DNA from: a virus
DNA length: 27,993 bases
Virus record (IMG/VR): IMGVR_UViG_3300025138_000259
Coordinates: 1-27,993 of that record
Reading direction: 5' to 3' (one strand)
Shown here: positions 17,097-22,751 of the stretch, piece after piece
Layout: the number at the start of each line of letters is the position of its first letter
How positions within the stretch are numbered: position 1 is the first letter of the stretch
The notes under the pieces: model-generated
Database searches by the model: none
What the model was told of the DNA's origin: nothing
The model's input: the letters and a program-made list of their open reading frames with translations, nothing else
Program-made: the position numbers and the translations under genes

Positions 17097-17372
17097 ATGA
17101 AAAATAAGGACACTCAACTAATAGAAGAAGCCTACACACAAGTGCAAGAAGGTTTCGGCGACGTTGCTAAAAGCGGTGCTAAAATGGCTGGTAAAACGAT
17201 TGGTAAAGTTGGATTAGCAGCAACTGGAGTAGCAGCAAAAACCGCCGGTATCGGACTTGATGGTTTAATGAAAGCTTTAAACTACCTTACATCAGAGCAG
17301 CTTCAAAAACTTGGACAAGCTGCTTTAAATAAAGCAGATCAAATAAAGATTAGCGACGAAGAAGATTGCTAA
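17097..17372 (+). CDS. Small Gly/Ala-rich amphipathic protein with capsid-targeting-like N-terminus (91 aa)
   Basis: The start is placed at 17097 because the frame's earlier ATG at 17052 lies inside the preceding gene, while 17097 is 4 nt after its stop with AAAGG 8 nt upstream (17084-17088). The first residues MKNKDTQLIE, followed by EAY, closely resemble the T4 internal-protein targeting peptide type (MKTYQEFIAE in IPIII) with Glu at position 10. Residues 20-62 are a Gly/Ala/Lys repeat region (KSGAKMAGKTIGKVGLAATG) that would form a long amphipathic or membrane-active helix. The C-terminus is a second helix (TSEQLQKLGQAALNKADQ) and an acidic tail. Function unknown; an internal head or ejected protein is inferred. 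It converges on the next gene with a 2-nt gap. Confidence 0.72.
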   Translation: MKNKDTQLIEEAYTQVQEGFGDVAKSGAKMAGKTIGKVGLAATGVAAKTAGIGLDGLMKALNYLTSEQLQKLGQAALNKADQIKISDEEDC

Positions 17373-17374
17373 TT

Positions 17375-17812
17375 CTAGATATCGATACTATCTTGATCTG
17401 ATTTTTCAGATTTAGAATTAGCAATTCTCTCTAGTTTCTTTTTCGCACCGTATACTTTAGCAGCTCTACCTCCTACAACAGCTAACTTAGTTGCTGGCCT
17501 TGCGAGTTTACCTAATTTACGGAATTTTAATATTTTAATTACATCTGCAAATGGTATTAAAGATATAGCGGATATACCAGCGTTAACTATATGTTCTTTA
17601 GCTATATCATTCTCTTTTTTTGCTAAAGCTAATCCGGATCTGAGTGCAGATATTACGACGTTTACTGTATCTGCGGCAGGGCCGACACCTAATATAGGGT
17701 CTAGACCAAGTACATCAAGAGCTGTTTGAAGATTGTCAACTGCATTGCGTTTTCTTCTTTCTTCACAAACTACATCATATTGTTCAGCTATTAGGTTTAA
17801 ATCATGTTTCAT
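17375..17812 (-). CDS. Hydrophobic-module protein with capsid-targeting-like N-terminus (145 aa)
   Basis: MKHDLNLIAE has Ile-Ala-Glu at residues 8-10, the same ending as the T4 IPIII targeting peptide. A charged stretch (CEERRKRN) follows, then a hydrophobic module at about residues 26-97: LQTALDVLGLDPILGVGPAA, a helix, a short polar link, VNAGISAISLIPFADVIKIL. This two-helix pattern with 'xIPxxD' turns resembles the hydrophobic module found ahead of toxin domains in polymorphic toxins and in some phage virion proteins. The C-terminal 45 residues are strongly basic (LKFRKLGKLARPATK, VYGAKKKLER) before an acidic tail. It lies 12 nt after the clamp-loader gene but has its own late-type motif ATTAAATA 5 nt before the ATG. 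A packaged, injected protein is inferred; function is unknown. Confidence 0.72.
   Translation of the reverse strand: MKHDLNLIAEQYDVVCEERRKRNAVDNLQTALDVLGLDPILGVGPAADTVNVVISALRSGLALAKKENDIAKEHIVNAGISAISLIPFADVIKILKFRKLGKLARPATKLAVVGGRAAKVYGAKKKLERIANSKSEKSDQDSIDI
17396..17411. terminator. Hairpin near convergent gene ends
   Basis: ATCTGA, TTTT loop, TCAGAT: perfect 6-bp stem inside the 3' end of the 145-aa gene and 24 nt past the plus-strand stop at 17372, followed on the plus strand by TTT. It may end the plus-strand unit; weak. Confidence 0.3.
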
Positions 17813-17817
17813 TTAAT

Positions 17818-17825
17818 TATTTAAT
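17818..17825 (-). promoter_or_regulatory. Late-promoter-like motif ATTAAATA before the 145-aa gene
   Basis: One mismatch to NATAAATA; lies in the 12-nt gap after the clamp-loader gene and ends 5 nt before the ATG at 17812. It suggests that this gene can be expressed late, independently of the replication operon upstream. Confidence 0.45.
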
Positions 17826-18739
17826 TAAATCTTCTCGAGATTGACCCAGCATGCAAACGCATTAATCTCTTTATCTAATACAAATACGTCTTTATACATA
17901 TGATCTGAAATAGTAACTATATATTGACGTTTTTTATTATCATCTAAACTAGAAGCGTATACATAATTTAAGTACTGCTTCATTAAGTTATGGTAATCAC
18001 CCTGAAACTCATTTTCATTTTCAATTAGATACTTTCTTAGCTTTAAAGAATCTTTAGATATAATGTGCTTATGTATAACAATAACTATATCTTTACTATC
18101 TACACTATGGTCAATTGTAAAGATATTACTAATAGTAGCTTTTTGAATACTATTTAATACTTTACGAATATCAGGGTAACTTTGTTTAATTACATTCACA
18201 AAATTAGGTTTCTGATCAGTTTCAATCTTAATACCTTCCTGCTTCACTATTTCAACAACTCTTTTAACTACATCATCAAACGGAGGCATTAAGTCGAAGA
18301 ATTGTGTTCTACTTTGAATAGCAGGTATAATTTTATGCTTATAATTTGCTGTAAGTATAAACCGAGTCATACCACTATATTCTTCCATTGTATTACGTAG
18401 TGCGCGTTGCCCGTCGAGGGTAATACCATCAGCCTCATCTAAGATGACTACTTTATGTTTCCCATCAAGAGACTTAGTCTGACTAAAGCCAACTACCTTA
18501 GAGCGTATCGTATCAATACCATTTTCATCAGAAGCATTAATATAAAGGTATTGACACTGTAAAATATCATTTACTAATATTCTAGCTAATGTAGTTTTAC
18601 CTAAACCAGGTGTACCAACAAAAAGCAGATTTGGTATCTCTTCAGTAATAGATTCAAAATACTTTCTATTACTATCAGATAATACCAAATCTGATAACGT
18701 TTTAGGTCTATACTTTTCTACGTATAATTTATTAAACAT
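17825..18739 (-). CDS. 44: Sliding-clamp loader ATPase subunit (gp44-like, AAA+)
   Basis: 304 residues (T4 gp44 is 319). It begins with LYVEKYRPKTLSDLV, the clamp-loader signature. Walker A is GTPGLGKTT (residues 42-50), Walker B VVILDEAD (97-104), sensor 1 FILTANY (127-133), the Ser-Arg finger motif SRT at 143-145 (Arg144; SRC in many relatives) and a sensor-2-like Arg192 in YPDIRKVLNSIQ. The C-terminal helices form the oligomerising collar. With a gp62-like subunit, not encoded here, it would load the gp45 clamp onto DNA using ATP. Its ATG overlaps the stop of a 35-aa frame as TAATG and lacks a Shine-Dalgarno, so translation is probably coupled. It is last in the dUTPase operon; a 7-bp hairpin lies 25 nt upstream. 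Confidence 0.95.
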   Translation of the reverse strand: MFNKLYVEKYRPKTLSDLVLSDSNRKYFESITEEIPNLLFVGTPGLGKTTLARILVNDILQCQYLYINASDENGIDTIRSKVVGFSQTKSLDGKHKVVILDEADGITLDGQRALRNTMEEYSGMTRFILTANYKHKIIPAIQSRTQFFDLMPPFDDVVKRVVEIVKQEGIKIETDQKPNFVNVIKQSYPDIRKVLNSIQKATISNIFTIDHSVDSKDIVIVIHKHIISKDSLKLRKYLIENENEFQGDYHNLMKQYLNYVYASSLDDNKKRQYIVTISDHMYKDVFVLDKEINAFACWVNLEKI

Positions 18740-18846
18740 TATTTTTTCTTTTTTGATGGCTTTGTAACAGTTACTGTTACCGTCTTTCTCACCTTCGCAT
18801 TACCGACTCTTCTTTCGGTTATCTTTTGTCTTGTTACTTTTCCCAT
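18739..18846 (-). CDS. Tiny basic protein (35 aa), overlapping frame
   Basis: Reads MGKVTRQKITERRVGN, a TVTVTVT strand and a KKKK tail: Lys/Arg-rich, possibly nucleic-acid binding. Its stop TAA overlaps the clamp-loader ATG as TAATG, the same junction used between clear genes here. It overlaps the 52-aa gene by 47 nt in another frame. Both tiny proteins start with Met-Gly-Lys. Alternatives: a leader frame serving only for coupling, or the 3' half of one gene joined to the 52-aa frame by a +1 shift near the GGGAAAA run at about 18839-18845. Confidence 0.5.
   Translation of the reverse strand: MGKVTRQKITERRVGNAKVRKTVTVTVTKPSKKKK
18764..18780 (-). promoter_or_regulatory. Hairpin upstream of the clamp-loader start
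   Basis: GTAACAG, 3-nt loop, CTGTTAC: a perfect 7-bp inverted repeat 25 nt before the clamp-loader ATG, inside the 35-aa frame where it encodes part of TVTVTVT. It could modulate translation of the clamp loader; unproven. Confidence 0.35.
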
Positions 18847-18958
18847 AATTAATTATATCAGAGTTCCTTTTTTTATCACCACCCCAGTCAATACCATCGT
18901 AAGAATCTCCGAACTTCTTCAAACTATGACCTTTTCGCCATTTATCTCCTTTACCCAT
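18800..18958 (-). CDS. Small basic protein (52 aa) between dUTPase and clamp loader
   Basis: Not listed by size-based gene calling but well supported: its ATG overlaps the dUTPase stop as TAATG (18960-18956). The protein begins MGKGDKWRKGHSLKKFGDSY, continues with an aromatic, Gly-rich DGIDWGGDKK and ends in a Lys/Arg/Asn tail (KTKDNRKKSR). Very basic, no membrane segment or Cys. Small MGKG-starting proteins are common beside replication genes of marine T4-like phages in my recollection, but no function is known to me. Translation is probably coupled to dUTPase; the reading frame overlaps the next tiny gene by 47 nt. Confidence 0.68.
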   Translation of the reverse strand: MGKGDKWRKGHSLKKFGDSYDGIDWGGDKKRNSDIINYGKSNKTKDNRKKSR

Positions 18959-19425
18959 TACTTACCAGAGGAACCGAAACCTGCATCTCCACGTTGAGCT
19001 TCTTCAACACTATCAGACCACTCAATAGTTGTATCATAAATTTTTTCAATTTTGATCTGAGCTACTTTATCACCTTTTTCGAATACATACTTTTCATCAT
19101 TAAAATTATACATCTTAACTGCGCAATCCCCTCGATAACCATTATCCACTTCACCTAAATGCGGTTGTAAATTATGTTTAAACCCAAGACCTGACTTTGG
19201 TTTGATTACGAAACCGTAACCTGGAGTTATATATGCTACTGTAATACCTACAGGTACAACACCGCTGGATATTTTAACATTACCTACTGCATCTGATTTA
19301 CTTGGTCTAATAGTAGTACCTTGAACAGCATACAAATCAAAGCAATTATCCCCATTATGAGCTTTAGTAGGTAGTTTAGCATCTGGATGCGTCTTAACAA
19401 ATTTAATTATAACTTTTTCTTCCAT
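18958..19425 (-). CDS. dut: dUTP diphosphatase (trimeric dUTPase)
   Basis: 155 residues, normal for the trimeric family. All five motifs are present in order: GDNCFDLYA (residues 25-33), PKSGLGFK (76-83), GEVDNGYRGD (91-100) with the catalytic Asp94 and Tyr97, GDKVAQIKI (118-126) and RGDAGFGSSG (145-154). Motif 2 has Lys where Arg is usual (PRSG). The enzyme hydrolyses dUTP to dUMP and pyrophosphate, keeping uracil out of phage DNA and feeding dTMP synthesis. It is the first gene of a minus-strand operon with two tiny genes and the clamp loader. A sigma70-like promoter lies directly upstream, unlike the late-type motif of most other genes here, so early or middle expression is inferred. Confidence 0.96.
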   Translation of the reverse strand: MEEKVIIKFVKTHPDAKLPTKAHNGDNCFDLYAVQGTTIRPSKSDAVGNVKISSGVVPVGITVAYITPGYGFVIKPKSGLGFKHNLQPHLGEVDNGYRGDCAVKMYNFNDEKYVFEKGDKVAQIKIEKIYDTTIEWSDSVEEAQRGDAGFGSSGK

Positions 19426-19433
19426 ATATACCT

Positions 19434-19461
19434 ATTATAATATATTAGTTTAATTATTCAA
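19434..19461 (-). promoter_or_regulatory. Sigma70-like promoter for the dUTPase operon
   Basis: -35 TTGAAT (19456-19461), 16-nt spacer, -10 TATAAT (19434-19439, perfect). The start codon is 8 nt past the -10, implying a leader of one or two bases. The -35 lies inside the palindrome at 19454-19473. Confidence 0.55.
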
Positions 19462-19473
19462 CTAGTTGAATAA
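19454..19473. promoter_or_regulatory. 20-bp perfect palindrome, operator candidate
   Basis: TTATTCAACTAGTTGAATAA equals its own reverse complement. It lies in the 59-nt divergent gap and covers the -35 of the dUTPase promoter and the first bases of the plus-strand late motif AATAAATA (19469-19476). Suggests binding by a dimeric regulator; the protein is unknown. Confidence 0.5.
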
Positions 19474-19476
19474 ATA
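19469..19476 (+). promoter_or_regulatory. Late-promoter motif AATAAATA
   Basis: Perfect NATAAATA, 8 nt before the ATG at 19485; overlaps the right arm of the palindrome. No Shine-Dalgarno. Confidence 0.5.
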
Positions 19477-19484
19477 TTCTTACA

Positions 19485-19943
19485 ATGGATAATGATGTAG
19501 ATATTGTTGTTGATGATTTACTTTCTCAATTAAAAGGGGTAAACGTTGCACAAAAAGAATTAGAAAACCAGGATTTTAACCTAGATAAAGAAAAATTAGA
19601 AGATTTTTTACTGCAATATTCTGGTAAGTTAATTAAAGGTAGTGTTGATTACGTTGAAGATGTTAAGCAATTTATTACTTCAGCTCCAGATTCTAGAGAT
19701 GTAGATGCTTTAAGTAAATTAATAGGAGCATCTGCATCAGCTATTGAGAGTTTAAATAAAATTCTTTTACAAAATAAGGCTAATGAAGCTAAAATACAAG
19801 TTAAAGAAATGGATATACAAAGTAAAAGGGAATTACAAGATATCAATAACGAAAAGGCTGGTTTAACTATTAATAGAGAAGAACTACTTAAACAATTAAT
19901 TGATGATGCTAAAATAATTGATGTCGACGTTAGTAAAGATTAA
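19485..19943 (+). CDS. Helical protein, candidate small terminase subunit (gp16-like, 152 aa)
   Basis: Entirely helical. The centre (about residues 38-85) reads LLQYSGKLIKGSVDYVEDVK, APDSRDVDALSKLIGASASA, IESLNKILLQNK, a layout like the gp16 small terminase family of T4-like phages (helix, 'saPdsRdvEaLskLi' element, then 'LnklL..nK'). It continues with a coiled coil (KEMDIQSKRELQDINNEKAG) and a short acidic tail. T4 gp16 is 164 residues, similar in size. If correct it would recognise DNA and stimulate the large terminase during packaging; no large subunit is in the window. A late-type motif precedes it. Its stop overlaps that of the convergent next gene on the palindrome TTAA. The assignment rests on pattern only. 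Confidence 0.72.
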   Translation: MDNDVDIVVDDLLSQLKGVNVAQKELENQDFNLDKEKLEDFLLQYSGKLIKGSVDYVEDVKQFITSAPDSRDVDALSKLIGASASAIESLNKILLQNKANEAKIQVKEMDIQSKRELQDINNEKAGLTINREELLKQLIDDAKIIDVDVSKD

Positions 19944-20815
19944 CCTCCTGAAAAGGGTTTATTAATAGTCGTAGTCGTGTATATATTATTGTTGAATATA
20001 TCTAAAACGTTTTGTACTCCTTCAATATTATTTTGATAGCTAACTAGGTATGATTTATTATCTGGTTGTTCTCTTATATTTAAATTTTTATAAAACGTAA
20101 TAAGGTCTCCTAAATTTTCACCAAATACTTCAAATATTTTACTTGTTTTTAAGTTTACTATATTACCCCTATTTAAAGATTCAAAATTATCGTAAACTAA
20201 ATTTACACCATGTGGGGTTTTTGAAATATTTTCAACACTATAACCAGCGATATTTCTCATATTTCTTTTTAATAACGCATCAGTTTTAAGAGACATTTTT
20301 TTAAAGTTTTTTAGCACGTTTTTACTAACTTTATTGAACATTATAGGAGGTAAAGTAACTGGTGCACCGGATGCTTCTAAATTATAAAATGTATCAAATA
20401 TTGGGGTATTGGTTAGTCCTAAATTATGATTAATCTCCAAAGTCATACCGATATCATCAGAATAGTTAGAAAAAACACTTTGGTCTATATTGCTAACATT
20501 TTTTAATATAACAACTTTGAATATGTATAGTAAATTTTGAAATTTTTCATTTAAATATAACTTATAATTATTTGGTAATTCGGCACCATTTATTATCATA
20601 TTCGCATTATTTAAGTTAATGTATTTTTGAGTTAAATTCTTCAATACATTATCTGAACTTTTAGTTTCATCTAATTCAATAAAATAATTAACCACATCTA
20701 AAGAAACATCTTTAAAAATGTTTAATAATTCTTCACTACTTTCATAGAAGCTTATACTACCATTAACAACGGTATCTGAAAGGTCTGGTAAAATATTTTT
20801 TTTGTTAAATGCCAT
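19940..20815 (-). CDS. Unknown protein of the hub cluster (291 aa)
   Basis: No family recognised. The N-terminal half is helical (SSEELLNIFKDVSLDVVNYF, QNLLYIFKVVILKNV), the centre holds a Gly/Pro-containing strand section (MTLEINHNLGLTNTP, APVTLPPIMFNKV) and the C-terminal part is mixed, ending in KPFSGG. No signal peptide; the hydrophobic stretch near residue 95 is too polar at its edges to be a clear membrane helix. It is the last gene of the hub operon; its ATG overlaps the stop of the gp27-like gene as TAATG, with GAGGA 9 nt upstream (20825-20829). A baseplate hub or hub-assembly role is likely from position only. Confidence 0.75.
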   Translation of the reverse strand: MAFNKKNILPDLSDTVVNGSISFYESSEELLNIFKDVSLDVVNYFIELDETKSSDNVLKNLTQKYINLNNANMIINGAELPNNYKLYLNEKFQNLLYIFKVVILKNVSNIDQSVFSNYSDDIGMTLEINHNLGLTNTPIFDTFYNLEASGAPVTLPPIMFNKVSKNVLKNFKKMSLKTDALLKRNMRNIAGYSVENISKTPHGVNLVYDNFESLNRGNIVNLKTSKIFEVFGENLGDLITFYKNLNIREQPDNKSYLVSYQNNIEGVQNVLDIFNNNIYTTTTINKPFSGG

Positions 20816-22389
20816 TAGTCTAAATCCTCATTAAATTCTAAATTATCAAAGTAATAAGTTTTTACTGCGAATATCCTATTAATATATAAATCATCTTTTA
20901 TAAAATTGTGGTCAACATTAATTATAAAGTATGTACCAATAAATCTATCATCAAATTTATTTTTTGGATCCATACTTGACCTGTCTAAAGAAATAAACTT
21001 ACCAGCTTTTCTAAACATTTGACCCTTTAATGTTATTTCAACCCCTAAATTAGACATTATAGTATTTTTAAGAAGTTTATTTAAACCTTTACTTATACGT
21101 ACGTTTTCGTTACCACCATATAAGTTATAGACGTTTTCATAGTTAAAATTTAATTTTTTAAGATTAGTGTTAATTTGAGATGGAAATGGCTTGGTTTTAC
21201 CGAGCATATTTTGAACGTAATAATCATTAAATTTATCTTTAGAGTTTATTACGTTACTATCTTTTTGCATAATATTAAAGGTTTTATCCTTATGATTATA
21301 TTCATGTATAATTTTAGTATTAACCCTTTCATTTAATATATCAAAACTAGTGTTGTAAAATTTAACATCTAAAGCTTGACTTTTTTCATTAAAGCTAGGT
21401 GCATTCTTTGGAGATCTACCACCCTGGTCACTAATTTTTAAATTACCAGAACCTGAAATATTAATTTTTTCTATTGTATAAGTACCACTATTCTCCCCAT
21501 CGTTTGCTCTATCGAAAAAACTTTTTGCATTTATTAAAGTATATTTACCGGTGAAATAATCTTTTTTTAAAATACTAAAATCTTTTGAATCTAAATTACT
21601 AATATGTGCATCATACAAATAGTTTAAATCGTCCATTGCTTTTTTATATGTATTGCTACAATAATTTATTTTTGATAAACCATTTTCAAAATCTATATAA
21701 TTTACATTTTTTGATCCGCTGGTAGAACCATCAATATAAAATATATCTTGATCGTTTTGGTTTAAAGTAAATTTAAGTATTTCCCTTAGCATTATACCAG
21801 TATAATTACCACGTTCATCGTTATCTAAATTAAAAATAGGTACCCCAGATAAAGTATTAGTTTCAGAAACCTTCAAAGTGTTAATTGAATTAAAATATAT
21901 ATTTTTTTCTAATAATTTTCTCTGGTCTAGGTCATATAATTTTAATTTCTTATATAAAGCTCCTTCTATAATAGTATCAGTATCTTCAACGACGGTAAAT
22001 AAGTTACGTAATGAAAACACTGTATTATATTCTTTTTCTTCTTCTAATTTATAATCTTTTTTAGTACTTTTTAGCGGTATTATTTCTAAAAATAGTACAT
22101 CCCTACCATCACCTCTGAATGTAAACCCATTTTGAGAATTTAATGGTGTTGGTACGGTTCTTTCAATACTATGGTTATCATTATAAAGCATTATTTCAGC
22201 TTTTAAAAATGGGTCAAATAGATCATCAGTTATTGATATATTATAAAGAGAACCTTTTGATAGATCTAACCTTTCACCATCAGGATTTAAAAGGATAGCT
22301 TTTATATGATAAAATTGACTATCAATTTTAAACGAATTAGCTTTCGCTTCAGCCCCGGTTAAATTGTTTTTAATATAATCTTTTCTCAT
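20815..22389 (-). CDS. Baseplate hub protein, gp27/gpD-like candidate (524 aa)
   Basis: The N-terminal domain begins with YHIKAILLNPDGERLDLSKG, LYNISITDDLFDPFLKAEIM: an elastic beta-barrel opening like those of hub proteins (T4 gp27, P2 gpD). The C-terminal region (about 450-515) reads LKGQMFRKAGKFISLDRSS and GTYFIINVDHNFIKDDLY then INRIFAVKTYY, matching the 'G.Y.I..V.H.F....Y.N.I..VKTYY' end of that fold, which supports the call. T4 gp27 is 391 residues; this one is longer through Asn/Lys-rich insertions. A hub trimer would hold the spike and start the tube. It is coupled to the upstream gp53-like gene by TAATG, without a Shine-Dalgarno. Neighbours gp53, tube cap and tape measure fit. Confidence 0.7.
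   Translation of the reverse strand: MRKDYIKNNLTGAEAKANSFKIDSQFYHIKAILLNPDGERLDLSKGSLYNISITDDLFDPFLKAEIMLYNDNHSIERTVPTPLNSQNGFTFRGDGRDVLFLEIIPLKSTKKDYKLEEEKEYNTVFSLRNLFTVVEDTDTIIEGALYKKLKLYDLDQRKLLEKNIYFNSINTLKVSETNTLSGVPIFNLDNDERGNYTGIMLREILKFTLNQNDQDIFYIDGSTSGSKNVNYIDFENGLSKINYCSNTYKKAMDDLNYLYDAHISNLDSKDFSILKKDYFTGKYTLINAKSFFDRANDGENSGTYTIEKINISGSGNLKISDQGGRSPKNAPSFNEKSQALDVKFYNTSFDILNERVNTKIIHEYNHKDKTFNIMQKDSNVINSKDKFNDYYVQNMLGKTKPFPSQINTNLKKLNFNYENVYNLYGGNENVRISKGLNKLLKNTIMSNLGVEITLKGQMFRKAGKFISLDRSSMDPKNKFDDRFIGTYFIINVDHNFIKDDLYINRIFAVKTYYFDNLEFNEDLD
20825..20829 (-). promoter_or_regulatory. Shine-Dalgarno for the 291-aa gene
   Basis: GAGGA, 9 nt before the ATG at 20815, inside the last codons of the gp27-like gene (a TAATG-coupled start). 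Confidence 0.65.
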
Positions 22390-22751
22390 TATAATTGTTT
22401 TTCAATTGAATCGAGAATTTGTTCGATATATTGAGGTTTTAAAAGTCGTACCTTTTTACCATCGGGTAAATCTTTAATTGGATTAGTTATATTATTTAAA
22501 ACTAAAATTACCCACCACAAATCAATTGTACCATACGCATTATAGGATAATGTCGTTAACGGTGTACCTTTAGGTAATATAACGTGATAAAATAATCTTT
22601 CGTCAATATCATCAGGTATAGATATTTTTTTAGTTATATTATAATAAAAAAAGTTTTTTTCACCTGTATTATACAATTTAAATATATTTTCATAACGAGT
22701 TAAATCTAAATTACTTAGTTCATTTATATTATTTTGATATTTACCTAACAT
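22389..22751 (-). CDS. 53: Baseplate wedge protein gp53-like (LysM-like)
   Basis: 120 residues; T4 gp53 is 196. The core (residues 55-110) reads LFYHVILPKGTPLTTLSYNA, YGTIDLWWVILVLNNITNPI, then DLPDGKKVRLLKP. The pattern 'IxxGdTLxxLSyxxYGxxdLWWvIxxxNnIxxP...G..lrLp' is shared by gp53 and by LysM-type tail proteins that sit between wedge and hub. It would clamp gp6/gp25 of adjacent wedges around the hub. The gene is coupled on both sides by TAATG overlaps and has AAAGGAG 7 nt before its ATG. The N-terminal 50 residues are specific to this phage group. Confidence 0.8.
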   Translation of the reverse strand: MLGKYQNNINELSNLDLTRYENIFKLYNTGEKNFFYYNITKKISIPDDIDERLFYHVILPKGTPLTTLSYNAYGTIDLWWVILVLNNITNPIKDLPDGKKVRLLKPQYIEQILDSIEKQL

